Of a stretch of DNA of 64,000 nt, positions 54,487 to 64,000 are shown piece by piece; position 1 is the stretch's first letter; each line of letters begins with the position of its first letter. The notes below the pieces were generated by a model. The model saw only the letters and a list, made by a program, of their open reading frames with translations, did not search any database and had not been told where the DNA came from. Source of the stretch: Rhynchopus sp. YZ270_cl-10 (Eukaryota > Euglenozoa > Diplonemea > Diplonemida > Diplonemidae); contig OZ037847.1 of assembly GCA_964035575.1 (NCBI GenBank), forward strand, positions 620,001 through 684,000, written 5' to 3'. Made by a program: the position numbers and the translations under genes.

Positions 54487-56066
54487 GGGGGTCCGTAAGT
54501 TTGTGTATTTGTGTGTAAAATTTCCGGCCCTTTTGGGTGAAAAAAAAAAAAGGGTGAGGGGAGTTGGGTCCAGTCATAGGGGGTATAGCATATTTTTTGG
54601 AAAATTCTTCAAAAAAGCAAGGATTTTTGCTGAGCACAATGAAATTTTCAGAAAAATCCCAATTTTCGGCCAAATTTGGAGCAAATTAGGCCCACACACC
54701 CCGATTTTGGGTCAAAAACCGATTTCATTTTTGCTCAGGAGTGCCTACGATTCCGCAAACCAGAGGTCCTCTGGATGCATGCATTGATAAACACAACACT
54801 GGAAATTGCAAGGAACAGGTCTGCGTGCTCTCTAGCCACTACAGCTACAGGGTATGCACAAAATGACCGTATTGTGGTTGAATTTTGACTTGCAAATGTT
54901 TATTCACGAACATGTATTTCTGAGGTTTTTTGGATTCTTTGGGCCATTTTATGACTTCGGGTGACTACCACGCCCGTTTTTGGGCAATAAAAATTTTTTT
55001 GTCTGGTCAAAAATCGCCTTGTACTTGTGAAAGGAATTGCTAAGGAAATGTGAAATATGCGTGTTTTGGTACACAAAAGTGCGTTTTGGGTGCTTCTGAA
55101 GGGTCAAAACACCAAAATGTTGCGTTTTTTTTGCGTTTTTGGTCTCCCAAGGACCCACTATTTTGGGTGAATTTTTTTTCACCTTTGCGAAAAAAAACTG
55201 AAAAATCACGGCTATAAGAACGCTAAGAAAAATCGATATTCATTTTTTGGGCAGAAAAGTGCGTTTTAGGTGCCCACCGATGGTCAAAACATCAATTTTT
55301 TTTGTATTTTTGGCATCTTTGGACACCCAAGGACCCATTATCGGGGTGATTTCTTTTTGCCTGAGATTTGCCTTTGCCAAAATCGAAAAAAAAAAAAAAA
55401 AAATTGTGGCGGAATTTGCTAAGGAAAAGCCGAAATTGTGGGCCCTGTAGTAATGCATAAGGTGCATAATGCATATGGTTTACCCCCAGATCGTCAAAAC
55501 ACCCGATTTTTGCGTTTTTTTTGCACTTTTTGGTGCCCAAAAACCCAACTCAGGGGTCGAAATTTTCCCGAAAAAAAAAATTTTTTTTTTGAGATTTTTC
55601 GATTTTTTGACAAGGCGCTGGCCCATACAAAGTGCACTGGTGGTGCAGAAAATGGCTGGGGAATAAACTCTAGATGCTCAAAACAGCTCAATTCTTGCTT
55701 TTTTTGACTTTTTGGTCCCAGGAGGGTGCCTAGGGTGTAGTGAGCAGGCCTCAAAAACACTTGTGAAAAAAAATTTTTGGGATTTTTTTTTTTTTGAGAT
55801 TTTTGAAAAATCGGCCGATTTTGCGACCAATTTTGGCTGGGGAATTTCGACGACCAAAGGGTCCCCCCTTTGGTTTTTTCCAAAAAATCGGGTATTTTTT
55901 GTGTGTACAATTGTACACCCGGTCTGCCGGTCTTTTTCGAGGGTGGGTAGGACCGGCCCTTATAGCCGGTAATCCTTAAGAGCCGGTCTTTTTACGGACC
56001 CTAAAGACCGGCTATACACACTAATTACGTGTCTGGTCGTTGCCGGTCTCTTTACGGATCCCCCAA
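54487..56066. mobile_element. Diverged relative of the CACGGATG transposon interior
   Basis: From about 54990 to 55600 the sequence aligns phrase by phrase with 10120-10690 (TTGTGAAGGAATTGCTAAGG, TTTTGGTACACAAAAGTGCG, CCCAAGGACCCACTAT, GATCGTCAAAACACCCGA). The CACGGATG ends and CCAGATCTGG arrays are absent. Possible own ends are GGGGGGTCCGTAA (54486) and the inverse of GGGGGATCCGTAA (56066), with ACCGG-rich hairpins at 55930-56060. Boundaries are tentative. Confidence 0.55.
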
Positions 56067-58454
56067 ATACTGTATTTTTTTTTTAGGCATGTGTCTTTTG
56101 GTTTCATAGTACATTTGGCTATAAGCTTCTCTGTTGGCATTCCTTAAGGAGGAAATTGAATTTTTAGAGCACCAATGTTTCCTTCGGTGCCCCCCAATGC
56201 TTCGAGTGACGTTCTCTTCGCACCTCAGGAAATGGGTGATATATTTCTATAAAAAGAGTAGTTGAAACGTGCTAAAAAACGCGGCTCGGTCGAGCCTCTG
56301 CAAAGGGCGGACGTTGAGTGGTCCAAAAAAAATACTTTTCTCGAACAGCCACCTCCAAAATAAAATGGGTTTTTGTACCCTTCTTTTCTCTATCTCTCTC
56401 CTTTCGCGCGAATGTCGCGCTCTCGAAAGGGAAAAAAAAACATCTCTTAATCAGGTAAGAGCCAAGCATCTCTCTCCATCTCTCTCTCTCTCTCACTCTG
56501 GTCAAGGCTGTATCCTCAAGGGATACACCGAGACTCTCTTTCCCAATGAAGGGAAAGTGTATTGTGTAGTGGGACAGATAGGGGCGGGGGATGGTGTGGT
56601 GGCAAAATTTTCTTTTTGACTTGAAATACAGTAAACCCGCTGATGCACAGACCAGAACACCGGGTGGACCCCTAAAACCATGCTGGCGTTCATCCATTGA
56701 GATGGTTTGTTCACAGTAACATCGATGGTCGACCCGTGTGACCATGGTATACGCGCAGACGCTTTCGGCATCAATGAAGGAACCTACTCACAGGGTGCCA
56801 TTACCATCGTTGATAGAGCACAGGTCTTTGATGTAATACCCTCTACCCGCTTCCTCTCATCGAACAGGGAATCATTGGACACAAAAAAAAATTTTTTTTT
56901 GACTTGAAATACAAAAACCCTCACATGACAATGTACCTTGGTGCATGACCGATGCACCGTGGGACCAACTATGCAGTCCTACATCCATTTCGAGGTTTAC
57001 ATCTGAACAAACTGCTAATATACTAAGCCTTATTCAGGGAGTGACCTTTTTCCACAAAGAGGAGAGAGCTCTCAAGAGGACTTTAGTAATGCAAGGAATG
57101 CGCAAAAAAGAAGAAAAAAAATATGAAGTTTTGAGAGTGGAGTACAGGAACCTTTCGACGCTAAGGCCCACTCCTTTATCAAATAAAACCCTCCAGCTAG
57201 GCGAAGGGGGAATAACGAAGGAAAAAAAGGTTCTATGAAAACAAACAGTGAGAAAAATAGACAAAAAAGGGGGAGTTGAAGGGTGACAAAACAGTAGACA
57301 CCTATTCTTCCGTGGGTTATCGAACCCATGGATCACTTCATTCGATCATTGGTACAAAAAAAATTACGAGAAAAAAAAAAACATTTGCGAGATGAATATG
57401 CTCTCGTGCACACACATCTTAACAAAGATGGTAAAATGAACTATAGCTCTTAGAACATCGGGGGCTATTCAGGTGGGGTCTGTTTCTTTTTCGAAAAGTT
57501 TTGACGGGACCCCTTGGATAGCCCCAGGATCTTATCAAAGCAACGCCTGGGAGGGAGAGTAGAGGAATGTGAGACTCAAGAGCCGTCACAAAGCAGGAAT
57601 AGAAACGGAACGGAAAAATAAAAAATAAAAATCTCTAAAAAAACAAATGTGAAAATGGGAGTTGAAAGGGGGGGTTCAACAAACGTCTCCGCGGATGAAG
57701 ATTGCCCCCAATAAAAGTGAAGTGAAGACAACGGGTTGACCCCTCTTTTGGATGCAGACACGATGGTTCGGGGAAAAAAAAAAGTTGGTAAAAAGATGAA
57801 ACTAAGTGTCGCGTGTTCAGTCACCTTTTTTGGAGGGGGAAAAAATCACAGATAATTATTGACAAAATACTTCGAAAAAATGCTCTTTTTTTTCGCTTTT
57901 TTTTTCAAAGACAAAAATACACATAAACCCAGAGACGCTGAGAATGTCTACCTCCAGTACATTTGCATAGGTGCAAAAGAATAACAGTTGTGTTGTTTTG
58001 TTTTGTTTTGTTTGAAAACTTTGACAACGTGTACCCCCGCGAACGGGCAATCCACGTTTCTTTGTTTAGTGGAGACACCCGAAGATGAGCCCCGCAATAC
58101 CTTTTATTGTTTTTATAAATCTACTTCCGGTTTTAATATAACAGGGGGTTTTTTTGTTCGCTTTTGATAATATGTTTAGTGGAGCCTGACAAGACAGTGT
58201 CCACTTTACAGAAAAATTCTTTGAAAAAGGGGGGTTTTTTGGATGACCAGGTCGCACCACAACATTTGTTTTTGTTTTTTGTTTTTGTTCGAATAAGCAT
58301 TTTAGTTTCCTCTCTCGAAAAGTTGGATAACGTAGTGGCCGTGTAATATCTACACAACTCTCGTAATTTCTGATGCAAATGAATCTTTTGTTTTGCATTT
58401 TCCATGAGAATAACAGAGCTCGTATTTTGTGAGAAAAAAGGGTCAAAACACCTC
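56067..58454. other. Gene-free repeat region
   Basis: A TCTC run (56468-56492), two related blocks around GACTTGAAATACA (56617, 56901), family C (57296-57350), A and B copies (57387, 57793) and family D (58055). No coding region is supported. Confidence 0.6.
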
Positions 58455-61400
58455 TTAAGACGTCTCGTTATACCGTGCTCTCAGGTCGTTTACCCGCATC
58501 GCATTGGAGGTGATGACCTGACGCATAGGACTACCAGAGTCTGCAGCAAGCTTCTGTTCCTTTGCAGCAGGCTCGTTTACTTTGTTCACATGCTTGCAGG
58601 TCCCAAAACGCTGTATCGTGTGTATTTTTTGAAAAACTGTTGAAATAGTGTAGTTGCCACCTGTGCAAGCTCCACTGTCCCTAAAGTCACTCATTCTCTT
58701 TTTTTGAAAAACTTGATTGCAGTAGTGTCCCGAGGATGAGCTACACTAATTTTATTTGTTTGTCACCAATAACTCTTCTTTTTTGCAAGAAGAGAAAGAA
58801 GAAAATATATATAATTATTGGGTAATTATTACCCCATAATTACACGCAGGTGTGTTTTTTGTCACGAGTGACCTAAACCCACGAGCGAAGCGAGTGGGTT
58901 TAGGGAACAAGTGACAAAAAACACACCTAAGTGTAATTATCTGGTAATAATTTCACATAATTAGTTTTTTTTTTATCGTGCAATTTTTGACGAGTGTACA
59001 AATCCGGCGAGTCCCCGTCACCCTCCAGTCACTGTATGTCGATGATGGGAGTGTGTATGTGGGGTGTATGGGAAATGTGCCGAAGTATGGATGTTGAACC
59101 GAAAAAGTGGGAGAGGGTATAATTAGTTGTGATCATTCTTGGTTTGGGGTTGGTAATCACATTTCAACAAGTTGGTAACAACTGTCTATCCTTGGACGAT
59201 GCGAAGCGTGAAGTTGAGGTTTCCGGTGTGTTTTTCCGGGATTTTTTTTTTTTGGCGGATAATCAAAAACGTGTTTGAGGGGCCTAGAACTGCTCAAATG
59301 GGTCAAATTTTGCTTTGAATGGGCTCAAATCGTCGAAATTAACCCTTATACACGGATGCTGCCAGATCTGGCCAGATCTCCAGATCTGGGCCTCCCAGAT
59401 CTGGCCAGATCTGGAAATTTTTTTTTTTTTTTGAAAAAAAAAATTTTCCCAGACGTCCCAGATCTGGCCACATCTGGGAGATCTGGGACGTCTGGGAAAA
59501 TTTTTTTTTCCAGGTACCCCCAATGACATAACGAAGTATCGCTTGAAGTACCGTTCAATATACGTTGCTCGTGTGTGCAAGTTACGAAGTAGGACACACA
59601 AGGTATATCAAACGATAAATCAATCAGATAAACGTTACATCATCGGAAAATTGTTGGCACCGCCGCCCTGTCTTCGTATTTATTACGTCGACAGGCCAAA
59701 CAGCGTTGGGCTCAGAAGAAGCAGTGCAAAACACTGGGGATCAACATGAGAACCAACTCCCAACAACACAGGCTACCGAAGTAGCAGGTGGGGTGTTGCG
59801 GGTGTTTGGGGTGAAAGAAAATCGATTTTGGTAAGTTACAGCAGAAAATTCTTAAGTTTGCACAATTGAGAAGGGTGTTACCACTGCCTAATATTATTCG
59901 TACATGTGAACCGGTAAGGTCGAGAAGGGTGGACACGGCATACAAGTACAAATACAAGTAAGACGTACCTTCTACAAAGGCTGAATTCGCAATTCTTAAG
60001 GGATTGAATTCAGCCCCCACGTGGTGTTTTTGAGAAAATCATTCCATGGTATACAGCTAATGGTTCCCGAAGAATGATTCGCCCCTCCTCGTTCATGCAA
60101 ACTTAAGAAAATTCTGAAGTAACTACAACCTGGCGTGCGGGTACAGATGCATTGCTTTGTTCTTTCCTCAAAGTCATGTGTGATCTCTCGGGTCTGTACT
60201 AAAGTCAGTGTTTAGATAAGCATCCACTTGACTCGTTCTAACAACCGTTGAAATCTAGAACAAAACAATACACTGCCCCTTCTCACACCAAGCCGCCATG
60301 CTTCAAGAGCATGCCCTGGGCAAAAATTACTCTGACAAAAATTGGTTTTCTGGGGGAACGCAATATTTTCTTGTGCCTAGTCCTCCGCAAGAGCAGAGGA
60401 CAGACTTTCCGGATCCCGAAGTCGAATTTCTTGCACTAGCTATGCTCCCTGGGTTAAATGGCTATAGCAGTGACTGACTAAGAGTTTCATAATAACTAGG
60501 GTGGTCTATGGGGTGGGTTAATGGAAAAGTTGGTATATAAACCCGACTTTTACGATCGCCACCTGGTTTTGAAATAATTGCACCAGCTCTTCCGTCGGCA
60601 CTGCTTCGCTGTCACGATGAAGGGTCGTCGGTTCGGGTACCTGTTAAGAGAAATTGAATGTAAAAGTAGAGACTACAACAAAAAAACAAACAAACAAACA
60701 AGAAGCCGCCCCGTACCCCTTAAACGTAAAAGTGACATTTTTGTTGACAAAAAAAAAAAAAAAATAGTTAAAAAATAGCGGACATGTCGAAAAGGGAGAA
60801 AACCGGGGGGTTAAAAACATACCTTGCACTCGGCCCACTCTCCAGGTACAAAGAACATCACTGCACGACAAACCCACTACTACGGTAGAAAATAACTATT
60901 TTTTACCGAACAGAAAGGTCGTTTTATTGATGAGTGTTTTCTGAGTGCACACTCAGTGGGGACAAAATGCAATACTTACCGAAAAAATTCTCCAATCGGA
61001 CAAAAACCTTTCTAAACACCCAAGAAAAACACCTCAGTCCACATCCGCTGGGGTCGCGAGATGGAAATATATGGTTTTACAGCTTTTGGGGGGTCTAGCG
61101 TGGGTCCCAGATGCATTTTGCAACGGGTCTGTGTGTGCCTCAACCGCTTCACAGTACCCTTTTTTGTAACTGAAAACGACGCATCCTGTACCTAAGTGCA
61201 CTGAAGCCTTGCTTGCGTCCTCCTTCGTGGTTTTGGGCGTTCGCATGCGAGAATCATTATCGCATTCGCACATGTAATTCTCGCATCACGGAGAGGATTT
61301 TAGCGTTACGTGACCACAAAAAAAGTGCACAAAATTAGTTTGGTCAAAAATCACCTTGCACTTGTGAAGGCATTGCTAAGGAAATGTGAAATATGCGTGT

Positions 61401-63601
61401 TTTGGTACACAAAAGTGCGTTTTGGGTGGTTCTGAAGGGTCAAAACACCAAAAAAAATGCGTTTTTTTGCATTTTTGGTCACCCAAGGACCCACTATTTT
61501 GGTTGATTTTTTTTTTTTCCCTTTGCGAAAAAGTACCCAAAAATCACGACTATAAAAACGCTAAGGAAAAATCGATATTCATTTTTTTTTGGGCAGAGAA
61601 GTGCGTTTTAGGCGCCCACAGATGGTCAAAACATCAAAATTTTTGTGTTTTTGGCATCTTTGGACACCCAAGGACCCACTATCAGGGGTGAATTTTTTTT
61701 GCCTGAGATTTGCCTTTGCCAAAAATCGAGAAAAAAAATTATGAAGGAAATTGCTAAGAAAAAGTCGAAATTGTGGGCCCCTGTAGTGCATATGGCGGTA
61801 CCCCAGATCGTCAAAACACCCGACTCTTGCGTTTTTTTGCACTTTTTGGTGCACAAAAACCCTACTCAGGGGTCAAAATTTTCCCGGGAAAAAAAATTTT
61901 TTTTTCGAGATTTTTCAAAAATCGACTTGTCTTTGGTAAAAACCACGAAATTTCGGGTGCGCGAAACCACGTTTTAGACCCCCACAGATGCTCAAAAGTG
62001 TCAAATTTTGCTTTTAATGGCCTCAAATCGTCGAAATTAGCCTTTTTAGGGGCGAAAAAAAAAATTCGAGAGTCCCTTTCCCTGGGAGACAATAGCCAGA
62101 AATCTGAGGAAAAAAAAAAAAACTGGCCAGATTTCCAGATCTGGCCAGATCTGGGGGGGTTTTTTTTTTTTTTGAAAAAAAAAATTTCCCAGATTCCCAG
62201 ATCTGGCCAGATCTGGCCAGATCTGGAAACAAGATCTCCACATCTGGAAAACGAGCCAGATCTGGGAAATTGGCCCCCAAATCTGGCCAGATCTGGCAGC
62301 ATCCGTGCTTATAGGGGGAAAAAAAAATTTTGCAGAGTCCCTTTCCCTTTGGCGACTTAGGATCACCAAAAGTGGGTTTGAGCGTGTAATTATTACCCAT
62401 AATTACACGGCTGACATTTTTGGTCGCAAATCGCTAACGATTCATAATTACACGCTTGGTAATAATTACACGCTCCCAGATTATAATTTTTGGTTCTTCC
62501 TGAAGGATTTGTACACGAGTCAAAAATTGCACGATAAAAAAGAATAAAAACAACATCGGCAATACCCCAATAGGCTCTACTCCACCCTAAAGAAAGGCTG
62601 TAGGATATGATACTCTAGATTGTATCAAAAGAATCACAAAAACCTAAAGGGAGGTTTCACCACTTTTACCTAAAATTTAAAAGCAATATCCATACCACTG
62701 CATTGACCGCAACTGCCTCGTGTGGTTCGTATATGACCTGTGCACGGGGACCGCTTGAGTCGGCTTGTTTGATTTCTTGGGGCATGACGTAGTCGTGCAG
62801 TCTGTGTGGCGACTGGGACTGCGAGATGGAGGGGACGGAGGACTTTGGGGAGGCGGGGGCTGAGGAGGGTGGGGGTGAGGGGGCGGAGGACTCGTCGTCG
62901 TCAAGCTCTGCGAGGAAGGCGTCTTCTTCTGCCTTCTCTTGCTCCTCAAGCTCGTCCAGGAATGCGGCCTCCTCGTCGTCCAGGGCCTCTTCCTCCTCCT
63001 CCTCCACCGGCGCAGCCATGGGTTCAGGCTCTTCACGGACCGGCAACGGGCTCTCGATCAACCCCTCCTCCTCACACTCCCGCTCGTGTTCGTCCTCCTC
63101 CGCAGTGATCGCCAACCACCTCGCCTCTTCCCTGCTCACATCCCGGTCCTCTTTGTCCTCAAGCTTTGGGGAAGGGGCTAAGCAATCATCAATGGCGCGT
63201 TGGGTGGGCTGTGATGGGGGGTTTAAAAAAAGATGAATAAGATACAAATTCATAATAATTATACTTTCAAATAAGATTTGAACGCATTAGGGAAGTGTAT
63301 AAAAAACAACAACAAAAAGATGAATAAGATCAAAAGAAAGCATCACCGAAGGTGAGCATTTCGGGAATAAAAGGGTTATGATGTCGGCGATCCTTCATTT
63401 CGTATTGCGTTCGTTTTGTAATATAATGTGGTGTTGTGGGCATACCAGGCACTCTGGTGGAGGGTCCATCACCACCTCAGGCTCCACAATGCCAAACCCA
63501 GGGGTGGACTCGGCAGGGGTAGGTGTGGTAGGCGCCTTCTTCTTGGGGGAGACCTTCACGTGTTTGGGAAGACGCGGCTTTCTCTTCTTCACCTGAACCA
63601 T
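58455..63601 (-). CDS. Acidic protein of unknown function, three exons, transposon-bearing intron
   Basis: Exons 63601-63446 and 63208-62696 join in frame across a 237-nt intron (donor GTATGC, acceptor ATCACAG). Exon 2 ends at another GTATGG donor with no stop. The best terminal exon is 58610-58455, phase-compatible and ending in TAA (RFGTCKHVNKVNEPAAKEQK...RARYNETS), giving 274 residues. The N-terminus is basic (MVQVKKRKPRLPKHVKVSPKKK, possibly a nuclear signal). The centre (~90-160) is a Glu/Asp-rich run likely to form a charged helix, followed by a Ser/Pro stretch. Family unknown. The start lies 19 nt after the CACAG acceptor at 63621-63622. The proposed 4085-nt intron contains the second copy of the 2.96-kb transposon and other repeats. 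Exons 1-2 are well supported; exon 3 is an inference. Confidence 0.6.
58808..58963. repeat. Large foldback palindrome
   Basis: An almost complete ~155-bp inverted repeat: AATTATTACC...AATTACACG outer arms, AGGTGTGTTTTTTGTCAC / GTGACAAAAAACACACCT inner arms, and a CCCACGAGCGAAGCGAGTGGG centre. Non-coding, probably a foldback transposable element. Confidence 0.85.
58979..62540. mobile_element. Host element interrupted by transposon copy 2
   Basis: Inverted ends ATCGTGCAATTTTTGAC followed by GTGTACAAATCC occur at 58975 and 62540. Just inside are TAATTACACG words at the right end. The sequence at the copy-2 insertion point (59290-59350 joined to 62314-62350) resembles 10741-10840, an internal part of the same transposon family. 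Target duplication not resolved. Confidence 0.55.
59351..62307. mobile_element. Second copy of the CACGGATG transposon
   Basis: A 2957-bp copy in the same orientation as the one at 8107-11061, nearly identical by eye except for scattered substitutions and small length changes in homopolymers. The left-end CCAGATCTGG array is about two decamers shorter than in copy 1. It is flanked by the exact 6-bp duplication CTTATA (59345-59350 and 62308-62313), different from copy 1, which proves independent insertion. The high identity implies recent movement. It sits in the proposed last intron of the acidic-protein gene. Confidence 0.9.
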
Positions 63602-63620
63602 ATCGCAGGAGACAATCGCT

Positions 63621-63640
63621 CTGTGCGGAGGGTGGGAGAA
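63621..63640 (-). promoter_or_regulatory. Trans-splice acceptor of the acidic-protein gene
   Basis: CTCCCACCCTCCGCACAG ends 19 nt before the ATG at 63601. It fits the acceptor pattern seen at the other genes. Confidence 0.55.
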
Positions 63641-63912
63641 TGTACAGATGATTAAAGGCGGATAATATTTTGATCATAAAAATAACAGTGTTTTTCTGAA
63701 CGCCAAATAGGGGTAAAGAATCTGATGAAAATATTCAAGAGGGAAATACTACATTGGCTTTCTTTGTCTAATTTCTTAATACACTGTGTGTTAGGGGGAA
63801 AAGGGTTCAAAAAAACCAAAGGGTTATGATTAACCGCCTCTTATGCTACCTTGATCATCATCGTATAGCAGCTGAACCAACATTTTTTTTCTTTGAATTG
63901 AGAGGTACATAC

Positions 63913-64000
63913 TTTGGGGGGAACTTCAATCGATAGGACTGCCCCTTTTTGAGGCCAGACTCTTTCCCTTGGAAGACAATGGTGAAGGCGCCGGAGGGGT
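63913..64000 (-). CDS. Partial coding exon at right edge
   Basis: An open frame without homopolymers encodes PSGAFTIVFQGKESGLKKGQSYRLKFPPK and ends at a GTATGT donor (63911-63912). The strand matches all other genes. The gene continues beyond the window on the 5' side, and its downstream exon is not identified. The beta-rich pattern and the FPP turn are compatible with several folds, including the UBC fold, but I assign no function. Confidence 0.4.

Overview
The window looks like nuclear DNA of a euglenozoan protist, most likely a diplonemid (inference, moderate confidence). All recognisable genes lie on the minus strand. Most start a few to about 100 nt after a pyrimidine tract ending in AG, as expected for spliced-leader acceptors. 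One gene couples an extracellular BMP/PnrA-type binding domain to a cyclase-like cytosolic domain, a layout reminiscent of euglenozoan receptor cyclases. Unlike trypanosomatids, several genes carry ordinary GT-AG introns, and every confident donor reads GTATG. I found no rRNA, tRNA, spliced-leader gene or CRISPR array.

Layout of genes: a PTB-like RNA-binding protein (21.8-24.3 kb), a Thg1-superfamily protein (25.0-26.0), a four-exon mitochondrial-type J-protein (27.3-28.5) and an orphan terminal exon (33.7-33.9). A compact island follows at 37.6-47.2 kb with the receptor/cyclase-like protein, a SMYD-like SET protein, a WDR82/Swd2-like WD40 protein and a 1074-residue protein of unknown function; three of these are only about 135 bp apart. 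Then come a four-span membrane protein (52.6-53.9), a three-exon acidic protein (58.5-63.6) and a partial exon at the right edge. RNA processing and chromatin themes recur, but genes in such arrays need not share a pathway.

About two thirds of the window is intergenic: AT-rich, full of A/T homopolymers, DNA transposons and hundreds of bases of short foldback repeats. The clearest transposons are a triple nest at 7.48-11.90 kb (three elements, one inside another, each with its own 6-bp target duplication); a near-identical second copy of the innermost element at 59.35-62.31 kb, apparently inside an intron; a piggyBac-like element in TTAA; three hAT-like elements (CAGG ends); and a Mutator-like element with a 9-bp duplication. 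A 4 x ~262 bp tandem array fills 29.5-30.56 kb.

The most unusual feature is a set of very short hairpin repeats (30-90 bp) scattered between genes and in introns. They fall into several families with conserved stems and variable loops, many with roughly 10-20 copies here. They have no visible coding capacity and no consistent terminal duplications. They could be tiny foldback mobile elements or RNA-level processing signals.
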